Assembly (NCBI GenBank): GCA_002682825.1
Contig: NOKP01000002.1
Span: 1,369,132-1,433,131 of the forward strand
Source of the DNA: Neonectria sp. B-13
Taxonomy: Eukaryota; Ascomycota; Sordariomycetes; Hypocreales; Nectriaceae
Length of the DNA stretch: 64,000 nucleotides
Reading direction: 5' to 3'
Part shown: positions 9,386 to 19,093 of the stretch, piece after piece
How positions within the stretch are numbered: the stretch's first letter is position 1
How the letters are laid out: the number at the start of each line of letters is the position of its first letter
The notes under the pieces: generated by a model
Database searches by the model: none
Told to the model about the DNA's origin: nothing
Seen by the model: only the letters and a program-made list of their open reading frames with translations
Program-made: the position numbers and the translations under genes

Positions 9386-10170
9386 ATGGCGGTGGAGTCA
9401 AAAACCGAGACGGATGATATAGATATCCCCGGGGGCCTGCTGCGTCCCGAAGCGAGGAACGGAAGCGGTGTCTCTGAGAAGGCCAAGAAAAGGCCTGAGC
9501 CAGGTACCGCGTGGAAGTGACTTTGTAAAGGGTAAGAGAAGTGGCCTGATCTTTCTTCTACACGGAAGACCTGATGTGGGCAAGACGTGAACGGCTGGCG
9601 GCTAAGCATCATTCATGAGATCTGCTTTCGAGCTATGCTAACTAGACGTTCTTAAAATGCATCGCGGCCTTCACGCGACGGCTTCCTGTCCTAACCACCA
9701 ACCGCCTTCATCTCCCGCCTCTACGTGGAGCTGTACTACCCGGGATTTACCGACCGCCAGCGCCAGCAGGTATGGAAGAAATTCATTGACAAGCTCGCGC
9801 TCGAGAAGGACGAGTCGATGCGCCTCAGCATCGACGCCAAGAGTGAAGTCATGGCGCCGGGATGCGAGCACTAGAGTGGAACGGCCGCGAGATCCGAACC
9901 GGTAAGACATAACGTCCACATTTGAACCACCTTGTCGGTGTTTGTTATTTTGTGCCATAGCATTCCAGACGGCTATGCGCTGGCTGAGTATGACGGGAGG
10001 CGGATGATGAGGGCAAGACGATTGTCAACAACACTCACTTCCGGTCCGTCGTGGAGCTTTTGCGGGATTTTAAGGACTATCTCAAGGAGTTGCATCGGGG
10101 CAACGAATCAATGAGGGCACAGAGAAAGTCAGAGAGACTCGACACTTTCGACGCCCGTGAAGGACAACTA
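9386..10170 (+). pseudogene. Decayed AAA+ ATPase of the large fungal AAA family
   Basis: Three separate pieces match the order of a fungal AAA+ ATPase. At about 9517-9590 comes FVKGK, then LIFLLHGRPDVGKT, a Walker A motif in which GPPG has become GRPD, followed at once by a stop. At about 9715-9902 comes YVELYYPGFTDRQRQQVWKK and then EWNGREIRT, the lid/sensor 2 region, ending at a GTAAGA donor. After the intron acceptor at about 9960 comes AFQTAM, then TIVNNTHFRSVVELLRDFKD and a basic tail. The Walker B and sensor 1 regions are deleted and frames change between pieces, so no functional ATPase can be made. Confidence 0.7.
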
Positions 10171-11463
10171 ATCTCAGAGCAGATAAATAACGAGTTGTTT
10201 GTTTGCATGAAGTACATATAAGAGCTTGAATATCCAGAACAGCTCCTGGTAGTCCGTAGTGTGCTAGACAATGTTACTCTCCCGTAAAGCTTAGTCTAGG
10301 AAATGCTAGGAAATGCTTACACTAGATCCAGCTTAAACAATTCTCGTCAATACTGGAGTCTCCTCTGCAGGGGAATATAACCAGAAAGCCTGCCCTACAC
10401 TTAGCTGTGTCTTACACAAAGATTCGTTATTTGTTATAGGGTGCTATTCTAAACTATACCTGAAACAAAGATAAGGGGAGGATGAAGAATTATTATGCTT
10501 AGATAAAAGGAAGGTGTTAGTGGGGTGGATCGACTGGGACTTTTGTCCCCCTACTGTATCATAGGATCCAAAGGTGCGAGCTGCAACCCACAGAGCGGGC
10601 CAATAAGACATGCTGGTCCTTACAGCTGAATTGGAAGCCAGCAATCCTTCGATATGATTTGTGAACTGGCCTGATACGGTCCGGGCGCTTCCGCAAGAGA
10701 CGGATTGAGCAGCACCACACAAACGCTTATCGCCGAGCCTAGGGCCGGGACTAAGGCAAAGACTGCTTCAAGTATCTTCAAAAAGTTCTCAATTAACAGG
10801 CAATGATTGCCATTCTCTATATCCAGTTTCTATTGTAGGTTAGTCCAAGCTTCCTCTCGGAGTTCCTTTGGCAATTCTATCGGAGGACCCCTGTAGTATC
10901 CTCAGCTGGGACGGAGCAACCAGAAACCTTCCTACAGATGTTTGAGATCCTCCCCTGACCATCACATGCTTAAACCCAATAGACTACCTGCTCTTTAGGA
11001 GCTCTCCGTTGTTCCTTAGTATTCCGGCTCCATATAGAAGGTATCATCAATAGTGGCTGCTTGTATGTGATTTGTGGATGATGGAAAACATTCCCAAGTG
11101 GGAAAGACGCCGATGCTGTTGCGGGGTAGATCGCGTGTTTTATTTCCGAGACTCGGTGCATTTGTCTGTAAGTAGGAGCTGTATCGGCAACGACGGCACG
11201 TTGATTCCTTGCCTTCTACTTTAAGCCCGTTCGCTTGACCTCGGACCTTCGGAAGGTCTTTATGCATATCGCATTCAGAAGGAGATTAGATAAGGCTTTC
11301 ATTCACTTGTTCGATGTTGTTGAAGACTGATTAGGCAAGTGGAAGTCGTATACTTCGTTCTCAACTATATAAATATAGATTCATGCTGCCTCTCTTTGAA
11401 AAAAAAATCATCAACAACTGCCCTCTTACTATTGTTTACATCCTTCTCTGTCCAGCTCTCACG
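10171..11463. other. Gene-free stretch; TATA element near its end
   Basis: No coding region is supported. A short duplication, AGGAAATGCT, lies at 10298-10318. TATATAAATATA at about 11365-11376 sits about 95 bases before the trypsin start and is the likely TATA box of that gene. Confidence 0.55.
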
Positions 11464-12362
11464 ATGATGCCAATTCTCTCACTCGCCGTCGGCCTTATGA
11501 TGCCGGCAATGTCCCTGGCGGCAGCACTTACAAAGCCGTTTGGACTCTCTGGCCGTAGTGAAAACATCGTAGGCGGAACCACAGCTGCCTCTGGCGAGTT
11601 CCCCTACATCGTCAGTCTGTCGCACAGCGGCTCGCACTTTTGCGGCGGCGTGTTGCTGAACGCCAACACTGTTGTCACGGCAGGTCATTGCTCCGTGGAC
11701 TATGCAGCCTCAACTGTCAAAGTCCGCGCAGGATCCCTTGTAAGCTCCTTTTCCCTTCCTTTGAAGTAACCATGAACTAACGAATTAGACCTGGGCATCT
11801 GGCGGCACTCAAGTCGGAGTCTCTAGCATCGTTGTACACCCTTCGTACAGTTCGTCGACAACCAACAACGACGTCGCTGTTTGGCACTTATCGACCGCCA
11901 TCGCGACAAGTTCGACCATCGGCTACGCTACCCTTCCGGCTCAAGGCTCGGATCCCGTTGCCGGCACCACGACAACAGTAGCAGGCTGGTACGTACTCTC
12001 TACGCGCCTTATTAGAAAATGACGAGAACTGTGCTAACACATAGAGTAGGGGACTCTTGACCGAGAATGGCTCAACCTTGCCAGCGAATCTGAGGAAGGT
12101 TTCAGTCCCCGTCGTCTCTCGTGCTACCTGTCGGGCTGAGTATGGGACGTCGGCTGTCACAGACAATATGTTCTGCGCCGGCCTAGCGGCCGGCGGGAAA
12201 GACTCCTGCTCGGGCGACAGTGGTGGTCCTATTGTTGCTTCCAATATCCTCATTGGACTCGTCTCCTGGGGCCAAGGATGTGCCGAAGCTGGTTATGCGG
12301 GGGTTTACACCCGACTAGGCAACTATGTCACTTGGATCAACGCCAACAAGTGGACCTCCTAG
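11464..12362 (+). CDS. Secreted trypsin-like serine protease (S1 family)
   Basis: Exons 11464-11739, 11789-11988 and 12050-12362 join in frame to about 262 residues. A hydrophobic signal peptide is followed by a short propeptide and the activation sequence NIVGG. The catalytic triad is complete: His75 in TAGHC, Asp120 in NNDVAV and Ser216 in GDSGGP. Asp210 in [11 protein letters not shown] occupies the S1 pocket, predicting cleavage after Lys/Arg. Cysteines typical of fungal trypsins are present. The sequence resembles the known Fusarium oxysporum trypsin along most of its length. An upstream in-frame ATG at 11383 exists, but the 11464 start gives a proper signal peptide and fits the TATA box near 11365. 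It should act outside the cell in protein digestion or host interaction. Confidence 0.95.
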
Positions 12363-13278
12363 TTCTAGAGAGTCTCATCATGCTGTTGGATTGTGTTGCT
12401 GATGGTTGGGTTGCTGGTGGTTGAGTTGCTGGGTGGTTGATGGTGAGGTGGCTGGGGGATTAGGTTGTTGATGGATTGGATTGTGGTGGTAGCTAAGCAA
12501 AGAGCGATTTATGTAGCTCTTAAGATCGAGAGAGCAGAATACATGAGGAGTTCCCAGATTGTAATCTCGTTTCAACAATTGAATGAATTCGAAATCACAT
12601 TATGTAGGTGTTGAAGCCATGGCAACGCGGCATATTAGCGAGGACACATCAAAAGTGTTACAGAAGTACCTGACACCACCCCACACCATCCAGTGCACTG
12701 TCCACTGTAATGATAGCACCCTATGCCACTCTTACGCACATTCGCATTATAATATTGCCTTACTCAGGCTCTGAATGCTAGGTGCTGAGCTCCGCTTGAG
12801 GTGCAGTGGCAGTTGTGCTGCTTGGACTTCGAATAGCTGTTACCGAGACCGGCCCACCAGTGAGCCATTGCGGATAAGACTGATGATATCGGAACGCTGG
12901 TGCCGAGCAAGGTTGGCGATGACGACGATATGCATGGACATGCTTACAGTGGATTCAGCTCAATCATTTTCCGTCAATACCTGGCAAACAGCTCAAGCTA
13001 TGATGTGAATCAGCAGAAAACAGCCCCTCTTTCCCCCCATCCTGCGCCCTGTCGTTGTTTATTCCCGTCAACTGATCGTGTCAACCATGGGCGGGAACGT
13101 GCATAAGCTTGCAAGCTTGGTATATGTCGATCGCGGATCAGCAAATACGTCATATGCGCCCCGACATCCCGGGACCTCAAACAACAAAACTCAACCGCTC
13201 AATAACCAGGTAAAATCCATAGCTATTGATCTTGCTTCATAATATTCGTTGTAATCTCATAACCAAACCGACTCCGAA
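12363..13278. other. Gene-free; GGTTG-rich low-complexity segment at 12385-12490
   Basis: Just after the trypsin stop a run of irregular GTTGCTGRTGGTTGG-like words extends for about 100 bases. No gene is recognised in the remainder. Confidence 0.5.
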
Positions 13279-13483
13279 ATGGTCGGCAAGCGACTCTTAT
13301 CCACCGGCGATGTCCCCAAGTACCACTCGACGCACGATGAGCAGGACAAGCAAGACCACCCCCGTGATCTCGTGGCTGGCTACTCGCCGAACGGCCGTGA
13401 TGTAGGCCGTAGCCAAAAACCCCGGATCTTCCAGTTCCAAGACGCGGCCCGCACGGCGCTGGAAGACACCCGTCGCATGGAGC

Positions 13484-13663
13484 TCAAGCGCGCCCTCCGC
13501 TGCCTGCGGTGTGCGTCTGAGCCGCAGAGACATCCTCCTCGTCCTCGCCCGACATTTCATAGACATCTTTGGCCGGGGTTCTAAGCGAAGCCTTCGCAAT
13601 GGGCTTGCTGGCATCCTTGCCCTTCGAAAGGGACTTTCTACGAGTTGATCGGCGTCCAGGCAT
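13484..13663 (-). CDS. Short basic/acidic protein fragment, 59 aa, unknown
   Basis: An open frame from ATG at 13663 encodes MPGRRSTRRKSLSKGKD, later TPAKDVYEMSGEDEEDV, and stops where the sequence meets the CDF N-terminal piece. The basic start followed by TPAKDVYE and an acidic run looks like the N-terminus of a nuclear protein. It probably arrived with the insertion and was cut short at the junction (about 13500). Function is unknown. Confidence 0.3.
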   Translation of the reverse strand: MPGRRSTRRKSLSKGKDASKPIAKASLRTPAKDVYEMSGEDEEDVSAAQTHTAGSGGRA

Positions 13664-13679
13664 CTTGCACTAGAACTAG

Positions 13680-14210
13680 TAAACCCGGTTTGATGTTGTA
13701 CTTACAATTGACTCTTCAAATTCCCGTAATCGTCTTGTATTGCGCGGTATCGACAGAGGATTACTTGGTTCCGAAACAAAAGAAAGTTCTTCGTCTCGTT
13801 GTGTTTACTACTAGTACTTACAGAGGACTATAGTTATTCCTTCCTACTTTCTTCTTATTATGCCCTATTATGCTATTAGTCTAGTGTTCATAGTATTAGT
13901 ATTATTACATCTCTTAGTCTAAGGCCTTAAGGGCATTAGGTTAGTGATACCTAAGGCCTGAGGCATTAGTCTAAATCTACAACTAGGTCTATAGGCAATA
14001 GAACCAAGTGCCAGCCGTGGGTACAGATAATCTATAGACTGGATAGGCTGTTAGTGCAGTTGCCGCTAGAGTTTAGGGGAGTTGTCCGGCCTCGTTGTCA
14101 CTCGCCAGGTCGCCCACCAGCGCCATCGCTTTGGCCTTCAATACGCCCTCTTTCATTGACTTGGTCGTAACCAGCACGGTTCACTTGCTGTAGAAGGGAC
14201 GCAACTAAGT
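13680..14210. other. AT-rich insert segment within the broken CDF locus
   Basis: Highly AT-rich between about 13830 and 14030, with CTAAGGCC-type palindromic words repeated near 13918-13962. There is no coding signal. It could be a decayed, mutated transposon fragment, but no terminal repeats or transposase were identified. Confidence 0.4.
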
Positions 14211-15423
14211 TATGGAGATGATGACTGCGGATGTACGCGGAAACGCAAACATATTAATAGTTCTTGTATTCTTGTCGACTCGAGAAGTTCCGCAAGTTGG
14301 ACCTCAAACATCAAGAACAAGAAGCTGCGTGCCTTCTACAACGCGCAGAACGAGCGTCTCAACGACTGGCTCGAGGTCGACGCCGTCGTCATGGCCATCA
14401 CCGACGACGCCCTTGAGTCCACGAATCCAGATCCAGATCACGACGGCGACCAGGAACGGAGCGGCGGTATACAGCGCGTGGCGGGCAATATCGGTGAGCT
14501 TCTGCCCGAAGAGGCGGAAGGCGAGTCGGCGGGCAAAGCTGGCCATCAACGTCAATGTCGTTACCAATGTTTTGCTGCTGGTTGGCAAGGCGTTTGCCGT
14601 CTTCACGACGGGGTCCTTGTCGCTGGTCGCTTCGCTCGTAGACTCGGCGCTTGATCTGCTGTGCACTCTCATCGTGTGGTCGACGAACCGGCTCGTCCTG
14701 TGGCGGCTTAATGCGCTGCGCAGACGCTTCCCCGTCGGCAAGCGGCGGCTGGAACTGCTTGGGATCCTGGTCTTCTCCATCATCATGGTTATTTCGTTCC
14801 TGCAGATCCTGCAGGAGTCTGTATCACGCCTCATGCCGCCGCACCACAAGGCTGAGATCCTCAGCTGGGCGGCTATCGGCTCGCTGGTGGCCACCGTCGT
14901 CATCAAAGGCACCATCGGGCTGGGATGCCGATCGATCAAGACATCGCAGGTGCAGGCGTTGGTGCAGGACTGCAAGACCGACGTCATATTCAACACGCTT
15001 TCGCTACTGTTCCCGGTGATCGGCTACCGGACGAACATCTGGTGGCTGGACTCGGTGGGCGGGCTGCTCTCGCTTTTCATTATCTACGACTGGGGTCACA
15101 CGTGCTTCAACAACGTGGTGCGCCTCTCGGCCGAGGCGGCGGACGACCACACGTTGAAGAAGTTGATCTACCTGGCGTACCGCTTCGCGCCGGTCGTGAC
15201 GGGGTTCAAGAACGTCACGGCGTACCATGCCGGCGACGGCGTCTGGGTGGAGTTTGACGTGCTGCTGGACGAGAAGACGCCGCTGAACCGCTCGCATGAC
15301 ATCGCAGAGACGCTGCAGTACTGTGCGGAGGGGCTGGGCGAGGTGGACAGGGCTTTTGTAACGACAGATTATGCTGCTTCTGGTCCGCTCGGCCACGCTC
15401 TTGATTCGGAATGGAATCATTGA

Positions 15424-15811
15424 TCTCCAGTCATGTGAGTTGAGAATGGTGAATTCCTGCATCTACAAATAGGAAGGTTGAAGAGCCAATAGCTGCTTCT
15501 ACTATTCGTTGACGAAAAACGCACTGCATAAACGATTCGAATTTTAGCTTGTCATGGGTGCTTCAACGATGTTGGTGGTGATGCACTATCACGACGGCTA
15601 AAAATAAGCCTGCTATAGATCACGAAATGGCCAGACAAATGCCTCACTTCGACCACAGGAACAAAAGTGCCTCTTCAGTCATTTGGATCACAGTTAGGGC
15701 GGATGAACAGAAGAATTTGAGCAAAAGTTTCCAATTTTTCGAGTTTTTTTCGTCTTTTACGTTTTCCTCTGTTTTTGGGTGTAATTCCATTGAAATCTCG
15801 GGCCAGTCTCG
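15424..15811. other. Convergent 3' region, no gene
   Basis: Lies between the CDF stop and the stop of the minus-strand gene at 15812. It contains a T-rich run at about 15727-15780 and nothing else recognised. Confidence 0.5.
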
Positions 15812-16249
15812 CTAGGAGAAGCTCGCATCAAAATCCCGTATTGCCTGCTCTGCCCTTCGCTTGCCGTCCCTCCGTCTATCAGCCGTCTGAACGCTACCAC
15901 TCTGTCCGCCCGTTGTATTGCCGGTCGTAGAGAAAAATCCCAGTCGCTCGTTCACCGGTCCGTCGTCAGGGGCGCTGTCGGCGAAACGCTGAAGGCTGGA
16001 GAATTCGGCCGGTGGTTCCGCGCGGGGTCGATAGGGCCTTTCACTAAGTCTCAGACTCTATCTCGAACATCAGGAGCAAAAGTCATACAAGTTACCGTTG
16101 CCATGGTCGCTGAATACGCTCCCAGCGGCGGCTCGAACGCTCTCGGAGCCCGGGGGCGGAGGCGGTGGCGGCGGAGGCGGGGATTGAGGCTGGTGCTGGC
16201 CCGGAGGTTGTGGCTGAGGCCCGGACGATGTGGCAGTGCGAGAATCCAT
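15812..16249 (-). CDS. Small proline-rich hypothetical protein, two exons, 130 aa
   Basis: ATG at 16249 opens MDSRTATSSGPQPQPPGQ, followed by a run of ten prolines. Exon 1 (16249-16089) ends phase 2 at GTATGACT. A 45-nt intron (16088-16044) ends at CTTAG, and exon 2 (16043-15812) continues ERPYRPRAEPPAEFSSLQ to DGKRRAEQAIRDFDASFS and a stop. The total of 393 bases is divisible by three. Exon 2 has no ATG, so the gene appears only after splicing. No domain, signal peptide or membrane segment is seen. The end is basic and helical (RRRDGKRRAEQAIRDFDA), while the start is disordered. Function is unknown. The intron is short but within the fungal range. Confidence 0.6.
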
Positions 16250-17082
16250 TTTTCGCCCCAGAATGGCTGGACGGGGATGGAACGGCGCGAATGTGGCTAG
16301 TGCGTCTCGGGATGAATGTGTGTTGCTCGCGCGAGAGTTCAGAGAGCTCCAAGAGGGCGCAACAAAGAGCGAACAGGACGGAGAACAAAGAAGCAGTAGA
16401 ATTCAGGCCGTGGTTGAAATCTTTAACAAAGAGAAAGGGGCGAGCGACTGCGTAGGCCTTTGTTGAGGGGAAACCCCCTGGCTGCAAGTCCACAGATGCT
16501 AGAGCCCACATACGCCCGACAGCACACACAGCACCATGACGCGGGTGGAAGAGTCTAGCCCACAGTGGCCACGGAACTGGAAAAAGAGCACAGCTGTGAC
16601 AAGCTGGGACGTGTGATAACGCTTGGCTCATCGCAGATTTCTCGCAAGTCCGTCCGTGTGTGCCGCGGACCAGGGTTGTCCTTGTTATCGCGGTGCTAGC
16701 TTGGTGTGCTGCGACTGGCCACGGACTCGCCAGCAAGCTCCAACTTGTCACGCGTGTGATTTCGACCGCCGATTGGTTGAGCTGTGGCCAGTCACGTCGC
16801 TGCGTGGTCTTTTGTCTCAGCCCCTCGCCTCACCAAAACATCGTCATGCCACACACGCCGTTTTCCCCTTTGTACACTTCGCTCACCCTCTCGTCCGCCG
16901 TATCTGTGCCGCTTGACAATCTCATCTCTTCTGGCGACCCATCGTGCGGACTACTGCATACCCACTGAGAAAAGAAAAGGCACGATAAGGCGTCCGCGAG
17001 GTGTCCACGAGGCTGCGAGGCCCACCACATTCTGCTTTTGTCGCTGGATAAATACCCAACTGCAGCCTAGTTGTAACCTCGG
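16250..17082. other. Divergent upstream region between two genes
   Basis: Long open frames on both strands here lack domains or start context and appear to be shadows of GC-rich sequence. GATAAATAC at about 17046-17054 is a possible TATA element for the gene at 17186. Confidence 0.45.
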
Positions 17083-17147
17083 CATAGTCGGCCTCCCTCA
17101 TAATCGGGCCTCCCGCATAATCGGCCTCCCTCATAGTTGGCCTCCCT
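17083..17147 (+). repeat. Four 16-17-bp tandem units (CATAATCGGCCTCCCT) before a start codon
   Basis: Units start at 17083, 17099, 17116 and 17132 with one to three differences each. They lie directly upstream of the zinc-finger gene start at 17186, in the presumed 5' leader or core promoter. Confidence 0.8.
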
Positions 17148-17185
17148 CAGTGTATCAAGTATCGCTCTGCAAAAGTCGCAACAAC

Positions 17186-19093
17186 ATGGGCGCTTCCTTG
17201 AAGCACGACAGAGTCGACGATGCCGATACTAGTGTCAGCGGGGTTGGAAGTTGGGTCAGCAGTCACTCTGGCAGCGAGGCGGATGAAAGTGACATAGGAT
17301 CGCCGCCAAAGGACTGCGTTGACAGTGAAGAGGAATTCGGCATGACCTTGGTCATCGACTATCGCCTCTTGGATAGAGACGTTCAACCGATATCTGTTCC
17401 TACCGAAACAACACCACAGTCCCTCGCCCGGCCCCAGCCAAAGGACTGCGTTGATCGTGAAGGGGATTTTGGCATGTCGTGGGTAATCGACTATTCAAAG
17501 CAACAGCCCGGCCGCCTCTTGGACAAGGACGTCCAAGAGATACCTCCATCTACCGAAACGATGCCCCCGTCGCTCACCCAGCAAGACACCTTGAGCACTC
17601 GCAGCGGTAACTTGGAGCCTCCTCTGCCCTCAAAGAAAGAAAATGGATGTCTGGGTTGCTCTGATTTGAGTCAGCGAGCTACCAACTCGGCCCAGCGTCC
17701 AGTCATTTTCCATGCCGAAATGGCAACAAGAGATTCTATGCCTGTCTCTGTGCCAGAACAACTGCAGAAATACATACTGGTTTCTTCGCCAGCTTCATCA
17801 TCATCCGAAAGCGACTCTGATAACTCTGTCGAGCCATCTTCCCCTCCGACAACGCCTTCGACCGAACCGCCATCTTCGCCTGAGAGTGCAGACTGGGAAG
17901 ACTACGATACCTATGAACCACAGATGCCGTCGCATCCAGATGACATGCCGGGACTTAGTAGTACAATCATATCATCGACGCTTTATATACGAAGCGTCCC
18001 TGCCGCACCACAGCCCGATAGCAACCCCATCCAGGCGGATGTCTCAACAACAAGGACATGGCAAGACAGGGACGAAAGTGGAAGCGTTTCGGACAAAAGC
18101 CGGAAGAAAAGGTCTCGAGAAGAAACAGCCGGCGGTCACGAGAAGGATCAGAATCAAGTCGACGCAAACCAGGCAAAACGAATCAAAACTGACGATCATC
18201 ACCAATCTCTTGCCTGTCCATTCTACAAGCACGATCCGATCCGCCATCGGCGCTGTCACACATACGTGATGAAGCGGATTTCCTACGTAAAACAACACCT
18301 CCAAAGAAACCACCAGCAGCCAATCCACTGCATGGTGTGCATGGCTGTGTTTGACGACGAAGATCAATTGTTCGAGCACACTCGAGCCCTATCCTGCGAG
18401 ATGCGTCCTCGAGACCAGCGCCCGGACGGCATGACTCCGAAGCAGCAGAAGCAACTCGCTGTACGCGCAAACCAGAAGAAGAATGAGGCTGAGCAGTGGT
18501 ATGAAATTTACAGCATGCTGTTCCCGGGTGCGGACCGGCCTAGCTCGCCGTACGTGATCAGAGACCTCTCTGAAGATATGAGTAGCTTCCGCGAGTTTGT
18601 AGAGGGACAGGGCGGGAAGATGATCCAAGATAGTCTTATCAAAAGCCTATCGGCCACGGTGGAAGAGAACCTTCTCAGGAGCCTCGTTCATTCAGCCATT
18701 CAGAACATTTTCCCTCAATGGATGAGCCAGAGTCTGAACTACAACCAGGGACAGATCGGCAGTGAGGCTGCGAGCGAGGTAGCTGAGATTGACATCGCAT
18801 CGCCAAATACGGACAGGACTGAAGGACATAGTGACACTATAAGTCGCCGCAGTACTGAAGGTCACAAGGCTGTTGAAAGCATTCAGGTGGAAAGCGCCCA
18901 GACAGCGAGCAGCCACATTGGAAGCAACGATGGGATAGGGAACAAAGAGGATGCTGAGAGCAATGCGACTGTTAGCAACGGGACACAAACTGGCCCGAGT
19001 GGCCTAGAGAGGAGAGATGGGACTACTAGTCCTCGGTCTCCGGAGACGTTGTCGGACGCCGCGACCCCCTTGGCCCACCTCCCAAAGGCCTAG
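17186..19093 (+). CDS. C2H2-like zinc-finger protein of the expanded fungal type
   Basis: A single exon encodes 635 residues from MGASLKHDRVDDADTSVSG. The N-terminal half is acidic, Ser-rich and disordered, and carries an internal duplication (PKDCVDSEEEFGMTLVIDY and PKDCVDREGDFGMSWVIDY). A nuclear-type basic patch (KSRKKRSREE) precedes the conserved block at about residues 345-405: ACPFYKHDP, then RRCHTYVMKRISYVKQHLQR and IHCMVC, with later His residues. This is the Cys/His-rich module of a large family of fungal proteins of unknown function. Met at 17186 is preferred over upstream in-frame ATGs because the preceding residues are encoded by the repeat-rich leader. A DNA-binding or regulatory role is only inferred. 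Confidence 0.8.
   Translation: MGASLKHDRVDDADTSVSGVGSWVSSHSGSEADESDIGSPPKDCVDSEEEFGMTLVIDYRLLDRDVQPISVPTETTPQSLARPQPKDCVDREGDFGMSWVIDYSKQQPGRLLDKDVQEIPPSTETMPPSLTQQDTLSTRSGNLEPPLPSKKENGCLGCSDLSQRATNSAQRPVIFHAEMATRDSMPVSVPEQLQKYILVSSPASSSSESDSDNSVEPSSPPTTPSTEPPSSPESADWEDYDTYEPQMPSHPDDMPGLSSTIISSTLYIRSVPAAPQPDSNPIQADVSTTRTWQDRDESGSVSDKSRKKRSREETAGGHEKDQNQVDANQAKRIKTDDHHQSLACPFYKHDPIRHRRCHTYVMKRISYVKQHLQRNHQQPIHCMVCMAVFDDEDQLFEHTRALSCEMRPRDQRPDGMTPKQQKQLAVRANQKKNEAEQWYEIYSMLFPGADRPSSPYVIRDLSEDMSSFREFVEGQGGKMIQDSLIKSLSATVEENLLRSLVHSAIQNIFPQWMSQSLNYNQGQIGSEAASEVAEIDIASPNTDRTEGHSDTISRRSTEGHKAVESIQVESAQTASSHIGSNDGIGNKEDAESNATVSNGTQTGPSGLERRDGTTSPRSPETLSDAATPLAHLPKA

Larger units (their letters stand above)
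13279..15423 (+). pseudogene. CDF-family cation efflux transporter, Mn-type, interrupted and frameshifted
   Basis: The C-terminal frame (from about 14545 to 15423) is intact and encodes six membrane spans of a cation diffusion facilitator. TM2 carries DSALD and TM5 carries DCKTD, both DxxxD, the signature of Mn-transporting CDFs. The N-terminal cytosolic part is broken. FRKLDLK, then (in a second frame) KNKKLRAFYNAQNERLNDWL, then (in a third frame) RRAKLAINVN require shifts near 14306 and 14515-14545. Farther upstream, 13279-13495 encodes QFQDAARTALEDTRRMELKR, which looks like the missing N-terminus, separated from the rest by about 790 unrelated bases. I infer insertion plus frameshifts. A 403-codon frame (14212-15423) stays open and might still give a protein with a scrambled N-terminus. 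Confidence 0.6.

Noticed and set aside
16092..16751. 219-codon minus-strand frame
   Set aside because: It overlaps the better-supported spliced proline-rich gene (15812-16249) in a different frame and has no recognisable domain.
16784..17185. N-terminal extension of the zinc-finger protein from an ATG at 16784
   Set aside because: The extension is encoded by promoter-like and repeat sequence with no conserved text; the ATG at 17186 begins the acidic domain.
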